From the NCBI GenBank assembly GCA_020186115.1, contig WSYJ01000075.1:496001-560000 (forward strand): a DNA stretch of 64,000 nucleotides, given 5' to 3'. Numbering within the stretch: the stretch's first letter is position 1; each line of letters opens with the position of its first letter. The notes under the pieces were generated by a model. It was given only the letters and a program-made list of their open reading frames with translations, was not told the DNA's origin and made no database searches. Position numbers and translations under genes: made by a program. Origin of the DNA: Histomonas meleagridis. Its lineage: Eukaryota; Parabasalia; Tritrichomonadida; Dientamoebidae. Below, piece after piece: positions 31,250 through 40,876 of this stretch.

Positions 31250-31948
31250 ATAATTAAAATGAATAAAACATTTTGAACTCTATTTCTTCCTGTGGAATTT
31301 TGTTCTAAACAAATCGAATTCAATTATAAATATTTACATGTTGGGAACTTACAGATTTATGTGTTGGCAAAATGTAAAATATTTCGAAGTGTCGATTACA
31401 CAAAATAAAATTTAATATAATATTAAGCAATTGCTGCATTTTGAAGTATTTAATTTATGAGTCTTATTATTAGCTTGATTATTTTCATTTAATTTGTATT
31501 GTTTAAGTAGATCAAAAATATCTATGCAGAATATTCATAATTAAATGTGTATGTATTCATTTTTAACTTCAGTTTTATTTTTGGTGTTACAGAATTCTGA
31601 CATCACTTTTATAAACAAACTTTGAAATGTGAAATTAAAATTAAGCATTCAATTGTTCTATGTCATATTCGTCAGCATCATTATGTAATTTCATAAGGGA
31701 TCATTTTATAGATTCTGAATATTTTAGTGAATTTTTATGATAAGAATTTCATACAAATTGGTAGCATTCAGATTTATACATAGTGACTTTTTATTTGATT
31801 ATTTTACTAAGTATTAGCTTTTTCAGTCAATCAACAAGGGGTTGAGATGGAACCATAATTGCAGTTTTTAATATATTGAAAAAACATCAATTTCTTAACA
31901 GATATATTGAACTATTAGAACCAATATTGCACAAATAATATCATAAAA
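31250..31948. other. Gene-poor AT-rich region with possible coding remnants
   Basis: No intact gene is seen. On the minus strand, near 31640-31700, a short open stretch ends in YDIEQLNA plus a stop and looks codon-like. It may belong to the same decayed locus as the fragment at 31949-32158. Confidence 0.3.
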
Positions 31949-32158
31949 TCATTTGTTGTTTAAATATTTTTTGAGTTTGAACCAACTTTCTGCATCAGGA
32001 TTAATTGAAAGATAATATTTGTTATAATGCTCCTCGATCACGTACTGGCTTTTCCTTTTCCATCTTTGGAACCTTTGGAGTGTGAAAGCGAACCTTTTAA
32101 GCTTGAGCGTATGAAAAATGTACTGTACCCATTTCTCTATATCAAGAAAATGAAGAGA
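31949..32158 (-). pseudogene. Gene relic: ~69 open codons without ATG
   Basis: The minus frame is open from just after a TAA (32159-32161) to TGA at 31949-31951, with no usable start codon. It reads as plausible protein (KRFAFTLQRFQRWKRKS and INPDAESWFKLKKYL), richer in GC than its surroundings and rich in Trp, Arg and Lys. I do not recognise it. It is probably the end of a decayed gene. Confidence 0.35.
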
Positions 32159-32417
32159 TTAATGTGATCTAAAGTAATAAACAATTGACACACTGAATTA
32201 AAAGAATGGATGCATCAAGTTTTCACGTGAATATTTTCTTATACACAATTTATAAAACTTAATTAATTTTTTTTATGAATAGAGCATGGCAATTTATGAT
32301 AGTACCAAAAGTTTCGCATATATACTATACTGTTTCATAAAAATGTTATTTTTAGAAAATTTAATGAAACCAATTTTTATTAATAAGAACAAATGTTACA
32401 CAAGCAAAACTTTTTCT

Positions 32418-33896
32418 CTATGCTTCATTATGCTTAGATTCAACATTTAGCATTCTTTGATATTTCTTTTCACCGTCCCTTAGCGTCAATGCTATTTCCA
32501 ACTGTTTATCCAATTTATTACAACTCAATAAATATTTTGCGGTATTTGTTTCATTTGAATTTTTTCCAAACATTTTTTCATAATTTTCAAGCAGTTCCAA
32601 TGCAACATTTGTTCCCTCGATAAGTAGTCTCTGCGCAATCATCGCAGACACGTAAGCACTCATTATTTGTTGATTATAAACTTCATAAAAAAACGGAAAA
32701 GTTATAATTCGAAACTTATTTACATTCATTTGCGTTGTGAAAAATATAATGAATTGTATATATGGATGTTTAACTTTTGAGGAATCAAAAGTAAAGTAAA
32801 ATGTATCACCAACTTCAATTTTTGGTACATTTATACTTTTACTTGTTTTAAGAATTCCTTTTCCTGCATAATCAGAAATCCCAAGATGATCTGGAGCTAT
32901 TACATATATAAATGCATCATGATATAAGTAACGATTTAAAAGTGAAGAGAAAACACCACAAAAATCATTGTTACTTATGTTCGAATTAAGGATCTTTAAA
33001 TAACCGCCGGTTATGATCGGCAAATCAATGAGTGGATTTCGATATTGAAGATCATTAACAAATGCTAATAAAGATACTTGACCACCAAATTTGGATATTT
33101 GGATAGCATTTGAGCGAAAAGATTGAAAATGTGACATGTGATGAAAATCATTTTCATCTAATATTAGATGAAGTGAAGAACCAAATGAAGAAGTGATCTG
33201 TAAAATGAAATTTGAAAAACTTTCAAGAGAAATACTTTGCGGTGAGTATGTTAATGAATTGATATTTACTTTGATTAGATTTAAATATTCACAAAAACCA
33301 GGTGATGCAATAAAATATTGGGAAGGACGTCCAATGATAATGTCATCAACAAACCTTTGAACTGTGAATACGTCTCTGAATTTGAAAACATCTAATGAAC
33401 CATGAAAAATTGCAATGCCAACTTGTTTCATTTGATATGTTGATTTACAGTACTTAAAAATTAAATCAAAAATTTCTGGCTTGTGTTGTAAGAGAGAAAG
33501 TGAAATGATAAAAAAATCTGTTGGGACAAAACTTGTACGGACTGCATATTTTGTACTTGTAAAAACATCATAAACTTCATCTGTGTATTCTGTGCTGGTT
33601 TCGTCTGTATATTTTATGAGTTTTGTTGTTGATCCACATAAAGAACATTGAAATGAATCATTTAATCTTTGGTTAAATTTATTGTAAAATCCACCACACG
33701 AGGAGCATCGAAAAATTTTTTCATCTGAAAATACAGAAGATTTTGGATTAAATAATGATGAAGGAAATGGTTGAACAAGAAACCCAAGATTTGATGGTTG
33801 AGGATTCCCTGTGGAAACACAATTATAATGTGTTACTTGAACATAGCTTTTCGAAATTTGTGATGGATTTTTTGAATTTTGGTCGATTACTTCCAT
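32418..33896 (-). CDS. Short Sec23/Sec24-like COPII coat protein
   Basis: 492 residues if translation starts at ATG 33896; an upstream in-frame ATG at 33944 would add 16. I prefer 33896 because an initiator TCATTT lies 10-15 bases before it. Features in order are: a leader with N-P repeats, a zinc finger FRCSSCGGFYNKFN...FQCSLCGS (C-x2-C...C-x2-C), a trunk domain (DFFIISLSLLQHKPEIFDL...GIAIFHG), a beta-sandwich strand set (YIQFIIFFTTQMN...FRIITFPFF) and a helical end. This domain order is that of Sec23/Sec24. Usual members have 700-1000 residues; here the C-terminal gelsolin-like domain is missing or minimal. It probably acts in ER export but is divergent. Confidence 0.7.
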   Translation of the reverse strand: MEVIDQNSKNPSQISKSYVQVTHYNCVSTGNPQPSNLGFLVQPFPSSLFNPKSSVFSDEKIFRCSSCGGFYNKFNQRLNDSFQCSLCGSTTKLIKYTDETSTEYTDEVYDVFTSTKYAVRTSFVPTDFFIISLSLLQHKPEIFDLIFKYCKSTYQMKQVGIAIFHGSLDVFKFRDVFTVQRFVDDIIIGRPSQYFIASPGFCEYLNLIKVNINSLTYSPQSISLESFSNFILQITSSFGSSLHLILDENDFHHMSHFQSFRSNAIQISKFGGQVSLLAFVNDLQYRNPLIDLPIITGGYLKILNSNISNNDFCGVFSSLLNRYLYHDAFIYVIAPDHLGISDYAGKGILKTSKSINVPKIEVGDTFYFTFDSSKVKHPYIQFIIFFTTQMNVNKFRIITFPFFYEVYNQQIMSAYVSAMIAQRLLIEGTNVALELLENYEKMFGKNSNETNTAKYLLSCNKLDKQLEIALTLRDGEKKYQRMLNVESKHNEA

Positions 33897-33905
33897 CACA
33901 CAAAA

Positions 33906-33911
33906 AAATGA
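33906..33911 (-). promoter_or_regulatory. Initiator-like element TCATTT of the Sec23/24-like gene
   Basis: TCATTT on the minus strand, with its A at 33909, is 13 bases from ATG 33896. It lies downstream of the alternative ATG at 33944, so that longer start would be outside the transcript. Confidence 0.5.
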
Positions 33912-33944
33912 AAAATTTTTGTTTCGGTATGGAATCAAAATCAT

Positions 33945-34394
33945 TTGGAATCTTAAATAGTTTTGTGTTTTTGTTTAAAAACAATAAAACAGAAGATCTT
34001 TAGTTATTTTGATTCAAGAACAAAAATTTATAAAATTTAACTTCTTTACGAGATTACAATTACAAAATTACACTAACAAATTTACTAACTTTCTGGGAAA
34101 TTTAGTTTGATCCATCATCTAATCTTTTTTGTAAATTTAGTAAAGCTAAATATGCATGGTGATTTTTTCTTTGACATAAACACACGCACGATTCATACAG
34201 AATCTGAACTTATTATACAAATTTATTATGATAAAATTTATCAAAATTTACATTTTTGGATAAGAACATTTTAAGTCACTTCGAAAATTTCTATCCAAAC
34301 AAATAAAAATTAAAATATATGTTGTATTTCCGTAATACTATATAGATATAGTTAAATAGCAATTTTTACTGATGTATTAATTATATCAACATTA
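33945..34394. other. Intergenic, nothing recognised
   Basis: An AT-rich gap between the Sec23/24-like gene's start and the end of an ankyrin pseudogene. Apart from upstream promoter sequence I see no feature. Confidence 0.4.
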
Positions 34395-35419
34395 ATTAAT
34401 TTTCATTCCTTTTTCAAGTAAAAATTCAAAAATTTCATAATTATGATATAAGATACATTTGGCTCCAATTTTTTCCAAAACATTATTTTCTTCTTATTTA
34501 TTTTCATAAATATATTTAAAGATATCATTTCGATGAATTTCGATTGCCGTTTCATATGCATCTTTAAATGATGAATGATTTTGTTCACATAAATGAATTA
34601 TTTTTAAATTTCCACTTGTAATTGCATATTCACCTGTGTTAATTACATTAGAACCATTTAATAACAAATATTTAAAACATATTATCGACTCAAAAAATGC
34701 TGCATTATCAATTAATGTAACATTTCTTTGATTAATAAATGTACATATTTCATCTAGTGATGGCTTAATTGTTTGATTATAATTAAAATTCGTTTGTGAT
34801 GATATTTCTTGAAGTTTTTCTATTTCATCATTTCGAATTATTGTTGCAATTTCATTTGGATTATGTCCTTCTTTAATTAATTGCTTATGAAGTTCCCAAT
34901 CATTCTTTGATAGTTCTTCAAAGTTATCTAAAAAATATATAATGAATGCTTTTTCATTATTATTATTATCATCATCAATATTTTCTAATGAATTAGTTTA
35001 TTTTTGTATGATATATTATCAGAATGTGATACATGATGCGCAAAAATATAACGATTTAATATTTTTGATAATATTACCAAATGATTTTATTAATTTTTGT
35101 TCAATCATTTTTTCAATTATATAAAATGCTTCCTGAGAATTGGTGTGAGAAATAATATCGTTAAAAATTTGAAATATTTTACTGTTATACTTTTTATTCA
35201 TTGCTTTTAAATAATTTAAATAAAGATCATCATTTTCATTCTTTTGTGTAAATACAAAGACGACCATTTTCTTATCATAAAATCAAATGAATAGAAACAT
35301 AATTCTATTGTTTGTTGAATTGAAGAATTAAAATTTTCTTGATTTATTTTAAATACGACTTGTTCTAAAATAGAAAGAAATCCCATATAAACAGAATGAT
35401 GAATGAACATGGAAAACAA
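34395..35419 (-). pseudogene. DUF3447-ankyrin gene remnant, several frameshifts
   Basis: Read on the minus strand this region parallels the N-terminal half of the ankyrin genes: a leader from 35419, a segment with NSQEAFYIIEKMIEQ near 35120, then LQEISSQ-like and DUF3447-like pieces, each in a different frame. Some positions are altered compared with the intact copies (for example altered bases in the LIDYAAFFGS block). No ankyrin array follows. The 5' end keeps a promoter-like AACGTT shared with the divergent p28 gene. Confidence 0.7.
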
Positions 35420-35442
35420 ATTAACGTCTTCTTTATAAAATA

Positions 35443-35448
35443 AACGTT
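35443..35448 (+). promoter_or_regulatory. AACGTT in the divergent p28/ankyrin-relic promoter
   Basis: A palindromic Myb-type motif 26 bases upstream of ATG 35474 and 24 bases upstream of the remnant start at 35419. Confidence 0.4.
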
Positions 35449-35473
35449 TTTACGGCTAAATTCGTTTTGTTGG

Positions 35474-36169
35474 ATGGAACTTAAAAGAAACGAACTCCTG
35501 AAGTGGGATCCTCCTGTTTCTACAGAAGGAAAGGATCAAAATCAAACACAGAAGAAAAAAATTGGTAGTTCTAGTTATGATAATATGAATCGAGATGTTA
35601 TAAATTCAATGTTTCCTCCAATTGAGTTTGAGGAAGATGGGATAACGTACAGACAAAATGTTAGTACAAGTGCTGCTACAAAGAGTGATGTAATAAAATT
35701 AAAAGAACAGTTTCAATCCTTACTCCAAACAGAAAAAGCAAAAAATAATGGTATATGTATGATTAGATCTGAACTTTATTCTCAATGTTTTGATGAAATT
35801 ATTCGTCAAGTCACTGTTGATTGCAACCCAAGAGGAAAATTATTGATGCGCATACGTAAGCATTACCGAACAACTTTGGACGCATACAAAGATCTTTACA
35901 ATAACTCTTTAGATTGGGGAAACAGAAAAGCAAAACTTGTTGAATTAGAAATACCTGAATTAGAATCGCGTAATGCTGAACTAAAAGACCGATTAAGAAC
36001 ACTAGAACTTAAAGCGAACGATTTACACATAAAGCTAGATAATCTTGAGAAAAAACTTGCAGAAAATCGATCACTTCGAGAAAAAGATTATGCTGATGAA
36101 ATTGCGTTTTTAAAAAGATTAGGACAAATGACTAAGGCTCAAATTGACATGCTTGATGCCCAAAAATAA
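35474..36169 (+). CDS. DNALI1: Axonemal dynein light intermediate chain p28 (DNALI1)
   Basis: 231 residues, close to the usual ~250. The family pattern is clear: a leader with LLKWDPP, then EFEEDGITYRQNVSTSAATKSDV, the ICMIRSELYSQCFDEIIRQVTVDC block, then MRIRKHYRTTLDAYKDLY, and a long C-terminal coiled coil (~150-225) ending in DEIAFLKRLGQMTKAQIDML. p28 is a light chain of single-headed inner-arm dyneins in the axoneme, so it points to a flagellated organism. The gene is followed in the same direction by eIF3h, only 42 bases beyond its stop, a tight tandem that is probably separately transcribed. Confidence 0.95.
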   Translation: MELKRNELLKWDPPVSTEGKDQNQTQKKKIGSSSYDNMNRDVINSMFPPIEFEEDGITYRQNVSTSAATKSDVIKLKEQFQSLLQTEKAKNNGICMIRSELYSQCFDEIIRQVTVDCNPRGKLLMRIRKHYRTTLDAYKDLYNNSLDWGNRKAKLVELEIPELESRNAELKDRLRTLELKANDLHIKLDNLEKKLAENRSLREKDYADEIAFLKRLGQMTKAQIDMLDAQK

Positions 36170-36211
36170 TTATAAAGTGTTTATTTGATAAAAATTTGTT
36201 TCCAAAATTTT

Positions 36212-37246
36212 ATGCCACTTTTATTGGGGCACCCCCTCTTGGTTTGGCCACTAATTCGAATGACCTTAAGCGTAACACTTTCACCTGCAGCACTCTTTCA
36301 AATTATCAAAGACATCAAAATGGGCCCATCCAGTGATTTCTCTACAGGTCGTTTATATGGAATGCCTTCTGATGGAAATGGTGCTCCAATTGAAGTTACA
36401 CATACTTTCCCAAATTTCTCTCGTCTTTATCCAAAACGTCCTACAGAGGAACAAGATATAAAAAACTATGATGCAGATGTAGAAAAATTCACAATTGATC
36501 ATCTTAACAATGTTCAAAAATTAAATTATGATCTTGAGAATGTTGGTTGGTATTCTTCACGTAACTGTGGCCGCCGCTTTGATTTCAACGATTTACCAGC
36601 ACAATATTTTGCACAAAAGAGAGACTCTTCATATTTCTGTCTTGTCGTTGATATGAGTTGCTCCACCCTCAGCCTTCGTGCATTCCGTATCAAAGATGAA
36701 GCCATGAACTACCTTTCCAAGCATCCATTTGGCATTGATGAAGAAATTCCAAATATTGATAATTCCATGTTATTTGACAATCTTCTTCAAGAACTTAATG
36801 TTTCATTCAAATTAACCAAACTTGAAGAAACAATAGTTAATCAGATTCTCTCCTCATTTAGTCTTGTTACAGATGTATTTCATCTTCGCGATCATTCATC
36901 ATTCGAAAGCCACATTCCGGACATTGCTGATAAGATTGCCAACATCAATGATGAGCTCAATTATAGCATTAAAGACGCCGAAAAAGTCCGCGAGAACCAT
37001 GCACAGAGAAATGCATTTATTAAAGAAAGAAGAGAAACCAATGAAAAGCGTGCAGCACGTGGTCTCCCACCATTACCAGAGGAAGAAGTTGATTATGCAG
37101 TTCCACTAATTGTACCTTGCAATAAGGTTAAATCTATATCCGATATTTACACTTTCAACTCTAAATCAGCAGCATTAAGAGCGGAAATGGAGGAAGAAAC
37201 TACAAAGATTTCAGTCCTCACTGCACTTGGAAACGCAAATCAATAA
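36212..37246 (+). CDS. Translation initiation factor eIF3 subunit h (MPN-domain)
   Basis: 344 residues from ATG 36212, or 328 from the in-frame ATG at 36260. The MPN core starts right after the second Met (MTLSVTLSPAALFQIIKD), so the shorter form is equally plausible. Family matches include the FP-type segment after the first strands (THTFPNFS), DLENVGWYSSRNCG, and a C-terminal helical part with NDELNYSI and KERRETNEKRA. The JAMM metalloprotease ligands of deubiquitinases are absent, as in eIF3h. It is a scaffold subunit of the eIF3 complex, binding the small ribosomal subunit. No initiator consensus is obvious upstream. Confidence 0.85.
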   Translation: MPLLLGHPLLVWPLIRMTLSVTLSPAALFQIIKDIKMGPSSDFSTGRLYGMPSDGNGAPIEVTHTFPNFSRLYPKRPTEEQDIKNYDADVEKFTIDHLNNVQKLNYDLENVGWYSSRNCGRRFDFNDLPAQYFAQKRDSSYFCLVVDMSCSTLSLRAFRIKDEAMNYLSKHPFGIDEEIPNIDNSMLFDNLLQELNVSFKLTKLEETIVNQILSSFSLVTDVFHLRDHSSFESHIPDIADKIANINDELNYSIKDAEKVRENHAQRNAFIKERRETNEKRAARGLPPLPEEEVDYAVPLIVPCNKVKSISDIYTFNSKSAALRAEMEEETTKISVLTALGNANQ

Positions 37247-37475
37247 ACAGATATTTCATTTAAATGGAATTCAATGCTAAAAACGTTTTTTCTCCAGAAA
37301 ATTTGCTATCGTTATATTGAATGTTTCTATCGTAATTTCCAAAGAAAAGATTAATCTAAAAAAAATTGGAATTCCAATTTTGTAATCGATATAATCTCAC
37401 CGATACTCCCAAAGTGTGGTAGCAAAGCATTTATTGGAAAATATTGAGATTGATTTTAAAAATATTTTTATTTTA

Positions 37476-37697
37476 TTAGTAATTCGGTGTTTGTCCTCGA
37501 GAAGCATAAGGAGTTGATATATCCGGATCAGAAGGAACAACTGAGCGAGGTCTGTAGGGATTGTTTTCGATAAGCCAATTTGCAAGATAACGTATGGGAT
37601 CTTCTGGTTTCTCTTTACAAAGAGCTGTCAATCCTTTTAAAAGAGTAGGGAATACACGTTCTTTAATTTTTTCGACTTCTGGCGGCAGCCCTTCCAT
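37476..37697 (-). CDS. Small Dpy-30 domain protein
   Basis: 73 residues. The Dpy-30 helix pair is clear: VFPTLLKGLTALCKEKPEDP followed by IRYLANWLIENNP. Dpy-30 domains dimerise and dock onto amphipathic helices. They occur in Set1/COMPASS methyltransferase complexes and also in radial-spoke and adenylate-kinase proteins of the axoneme. The short size and Pro/Ser tail do not decide between these. The start ATG is at 37695-37697. AACGTT lies 27 bases upstream. It is divergent from PUS7, with 154 bases between them. Confidence 0.85.
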   Translation of the reverse strand: MEGLPPEVEKIKERVFPTLLKGLTALCKEKPEDPIRYLANWLIENNPYRPRSVVPSDPDISTPYASRGQTPNY

Positions 37698-37723
37698 CTG
37701 TTTGCTTTATTTAACGTGTTTTA

Positions 37724-37729
37724 AACGTT
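37724..37729 (-). promoter_or_regulatory. AACGTT upstream of the Dpy-30 gene
   Basis: A palindromic Myb-type motif 27 bases from ATG 37697. A second TAACGTG lies closer (37712-37718). Confidence 0.4.
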
Positions 37730-37851
37730 TTCACTAAAAATCATTAAACTTTTTCAAGATATATTCAAAAAGTTAGTATGATTTTTTAATATTTTGTATG
37801 AGAACTGTCAAAGTCAAATTTGAACCAACCATTTAGGGTGCCCTGAACTCA

Positions 37852-39456
37852 ATGAGCTCTGTTCGTGAAGAGGAAGTTGGGTGCATATGCTTTGTCAATA
37901 ATTTAAAGGGGATGACTGGAATTATTAAACATAAATATTCTGATTTTCATGTCCACGAAATTGATAAATATGGAGTTGTGCAATATTTAACATCACTTGA
38001 TCCACTTCCACTTCCGCCATACCCAGAAGGATATGAAGAGTGGCTTGCTTCTAAAGATATTTTCTTCACATTTAAACCAGATACAGATGATCAAGTTTCC
38101 AGAATATATTACGAACAACCCAACATCGAAATAACATTAACTCGCGATGAATGCACTCTTGAACGTACTCTTAAAAGGCGGATTCGTCCTCTTGTTACCT
38201 CTTTTGTTCTTTGTAAAGAAAATCTTAATCAACCACAAGTCATTAGTTTTCTCTCAAAAAAGACCGGGAAACCCAAGCGAAACATTGGTTTTTCTGGTAC
38301 CAAAGATAAACGAGGAATTACGACACAAGTTGTTACCATCAAAGAAGTTCCCATATCACGTCTCCAAGAAATTGCGCCAACCTTAGGTGATAGTATTAAG
38401 ATTGGCCAATACAAACAAGTGATTAATCCCATTTCATTAGGTGATAATCAAGGTAATCGATTTACTTTATTAATTCGCGATGTTAAAATACCAGAAAACG
38501 CATCACTCAAAAGTGGCATTGAACGACGGCTTTTAGCTTTAGAAGAAAACGGATTTTTGAATTATTTTGGGATGCAACGTTTTGGAACTGGTAAAATCCC
38601 AACGCATCAATATGGGATACATATATTAAGACAAGAATGGGATGAACTAATCAAAATCTTTATCACTCCACAAGAAGGAGAATTAGAGTCAACACATAAA
38701 GCAAAACTTATATATCAACGTACGCATGATCCAGTTTTAACACTTCAAGCATTACCCAAATCAGCACAATCCGAAATATCAATTTTTAAAGCAATGTCTG
38801 AATTACCAAAAGATAAACAATTAAAAAATCCGTGCGAATTATTTAAGCGTATAGATCGTAGGCAACGAATGATGTATGTACATGCATATCAAAGTTATTT
38901 ATGGAATCATATATTAACACAAAGATGGAAAAAATATGGAAATGAAATTGTAGAAGGTGATTATGTACAAACGAAAGAAGGAGAAATTATCCAAATTACA
39001 AATAACAACAGAAATAACTTTTCAATTTTCGACGTTGTAATTAAATTGCCATCAAAAGATGAAATGTCATGTGAAATGATCGAACTGATGGCTAAAGATA
39101 ACGTTACTCCAAAAATGTTTAATGACTTGGCAAGTGAATATGGAGCTGGTGGTGATTGGAGAAAGATTTTAATAAAACCATTGGACTTAGAATGGGAATT
39201 AATAAGTCATAATAATTTGGATGATTTGTTAATTGATTCGGATATGGATAGAATTAATGGAATTACAAATGTTAATAATAGAGTTGAAAATGGAAAATAT
39301 AATTCATTGGTGATTTCTTTCTCACTCGGAAGTGGCCAATATGCTACAATGTGTCTGAGAGAATTACTAAAAAGATCAACCGAATGGTTCACAGACTCAA
39401 ACATGTCGAAACCTGAAAAGGAATCATTTTGGAAAAACTTTTGTGACATCAGTTGA
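37852..39456 (+). CDS. PUS7: tRNA/snRNA pseudouridine synthase, TruD/PUS7 family
   Basis: 534 residues with the TruD family motifs. Near residue 144 is NIGFSGTKDKRG, containing the catalytic Asp152. QVISFLSKKTGKPK precedes it and NYFGMQRFG follows near 241. It ends with a TruD-type C-terminal block (SFSLGSGQYATMCLREL). The enzyme isomerises specific uridines (in yeast, U35 of tRNA-Tyr and U35 of U2 snRNA). The eukaryotic-type insertion (residues ~270-330) is present. Start ATG 37852 is favoured because the sequence right upstream, CTCAATG, resembles the 5' context of other genes here. Confidence 0.93.
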   Translation: MSSVREEEVGCICFVNNLKGMTGIIKHKYSDFHVHEIDKYGVVQYLTSLDPLPLPPYPEGYEEWLASKDIFFTFKPDTDDQVSRIYYEQPNIEITLTRDECTLERTLKRRIRPLVTSFVLCKENLNQPQVISFLSKKTGKPKRNIGFSGTKDKRGITTQVVTIKEVPISRLQEIAPTLGDSIKIGQYKQVINPISLGDNQGNRFTLLIRDVKIPENASLKSGIERRLLALEENGFLNYFGMQRFGTGKIPTHQYGIHILRQEWDELIKIFITPQEGELESTHKAKLIYQRTHDPVLTLQALPKSAQSEISIFKAMSELPKDKQLKNPCELFKRIDRRQRMMYVHAYQSYLWNHILTQRWKKYGNEIVEGDYVQTKEGEIIQITNNNRNNFSIFDVVIKLPSKDEMSCEMIELMAKDNVTPKMFNDLASEYGAGGDWRKILIKPLDLEWELISHNNLDDLLIDSDMDRINGITNVNNRVENGKYNSLVISFSLGSGQYATMCLRELLKRSTEWFTDSNMSKPEKESFWKNFCDIS

Positions 39457-39753
39457 ACACTTTCTAAATGGTTAAAATGTTTTTATAGAGTACATATTAT
39501 GTGTTTTTATAAAGAGATAATATAATAACAATTTTTTTGTAAATAAGAAACTTGTTCGGATTTGTTATTATCATTTTAAATTGGTTTGACAATCACAGAT
39601 CTGTTTGTGATTAATGGGATAAATCTCGTGTAGAATGCAAATAAACTTTACAATGATATTCAATGATTTATCAGAAGACAAAAATTTAATGAATAAAAAA
39701 TTTACAAAAATAAAAGTTCTAAAAACTTAAATTTTAATAAACAAACAACCAAA
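39457..39753. other. Convergent intergenic region, nothing recognised
   Basis: About 300 bases between the ends of PUS7 and the membrane protein. AT-rich, probably with the two polyadenylation regions only. Confidence 0.4.
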
Positions 39754-40689
39754 TTAATTTTGCTGAGAGTTCGTGTTTTGAGTGTAATTCGGAATGGAAT
39801 ACAGCAACGAGTCATTTATCGTTTGATTCTCTTCTATTGCTCTACACAAGCATTCATTATATGAAATCTTCCCAATTAATATAAAACATAACAATATCAT
39901 AATGGAAATTCCGATGATGATCAAGATTGTTGTTTCGCGTTGTTTATGGGTGATGGGCGAAACGACCGTTAAGTTTTTAAATGAGTATTCGAGGTGATGC
40001 GGGGCGTACTCGAACTTGGTGTCTGCGGATATATGAAGGCTAAGGTCAAATCCTGGTGAATTAATATTTCCTGAATTATCGTAATTTGGAGATATAACAA
40101 TAATTAATGGCCTTGATTGAATTGATTGAATAGAAACATTTGTAGGCTCAGATAAATGTGATATGGGTTGTTCTATTGCACCATCATAAATGTCGATTTG
40201 TGGACATAACTTACAATTCTTTAATTCACCAGTGATTTTTTGTTGAGCTGGTGCAGCTGCAAAAAAACAGGTTCTTTCTGTTATGTTTTGTTCGTTAGTG
40301 ATTTTTATATCCCAGGGATTATAGTTATCAATAATAACTTTTTGACAATCAAAAGGTGCAAGAATTCCATATGACACTGAAAAATATACTGGACGTAATG
40401 CAGTAAATGTATATTGTGCTGGAGCGTCGAATACATCGTCACCTATTGCCGTATCAGGGATAGTAGCTTTATAATCTAAGTCAAAACGCAGAGGTTTTTC
40501 ATGTACAAAAAATCTCTCTACGGAGAGAGTATCATTACTTGAAAACATATGGAAATATGAGTTGTTTTTAATAGATATTGAGATACATTGACTAACTTTA
40601 AGATCTAATCCAAACATAACTGGTTGTGTATCTGCATTCAAGTTGAAATCACATGCCAAAGTGAAACATGGCAAAAGAAATATGCACAT
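39754..40689 (-). CDS. Type I membrane protein, unknown function
   Basis: 311 residues. The N-terminus MCIFLLPCFTLACDF is a short signal peptide. An extracellular/lumenal part of ~235 residues contains several Cys pairs and N-glycosylation sites (for example NNSYF, NITER). One transmembrane helix at about 250-273 (TTILIIIGISIMILLCFILIG) is followed by a ~38-residue cytosolic tail with tyrosines in SLLYSIPNYTQN that could be sorting signals. Trichomonads have many such type I surface proteins. I do not recognise the ectodomain. It is divergent from the PH-AGC kinase, with 187 bases between the ATGs, sharing the promoter at 40813-40858. Confidence 0.8.
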   Translation of the reverse strand: MCIFLLPCFTLACDFNLNADTQPVMFGLDLKVSQCISISIKNNSYFHMFSSNDTLSVERFFVHEKPLRFDLDYKATIPDTAIGDDVFDAPAQYTFTALRPVYFSVSYGILAPFDCQKVIIDNYNPWDIKITNEQNITERTCFFAAAPAQQKITGELKNCKLCPQIDIYDGAIEQPISHLSEPTNVSIQSIQSRPLIIVISPNYDNSGNINSPGFDLSLHISADTKFEYAPHHLEYSFKNLTVVSPITHKQRETTILIIIGISIMILLCFILIGKISYNECLCRAIEENQTINDSLLYSIPNYTQNTNSQQN

Positions 40690-40812
40690 AAGAGTTTCAC
40701 TCAGTGTTTGCCTCCAACTTTTTTATTTGTATAGTTTATTTTTTCTAGCTTTTTTTTAAGTTTATAAAAATTCCAAAATTTCAAATGTTTACATATTATT
40801 TGTGAGTTAATA

Positions 40813-40858
40813 AACGTTCCTTCTGAAAAGAACAATAATTCATTCAAAATAACCGTTA
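40813..40858 (+). promoter_or_regulatory. AACGTT and TAACCGTTA in the kinase/membrane protein divergent promoter
   Basis: AACGTT (40813-40818) and TAACCGTTA (40850-40858) lie 19-64 bases upstream of the kinase ATG at 40877, in the divergent gap. The second reads TAACGGTTA on the minus strand. A role as Myb-type promoter sites is inferred. Confidence 0.45.
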
Positions 40859-40876
40859 GATTTGTTACAAAGCAGA

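Noticed and set aside
34076-34100. ACTAAC-type motif resembling a trichomonad intron branch/acceptor
   Set aside because: No following AG at the expected distance and no GTATGT donor upstream in a coding frame.
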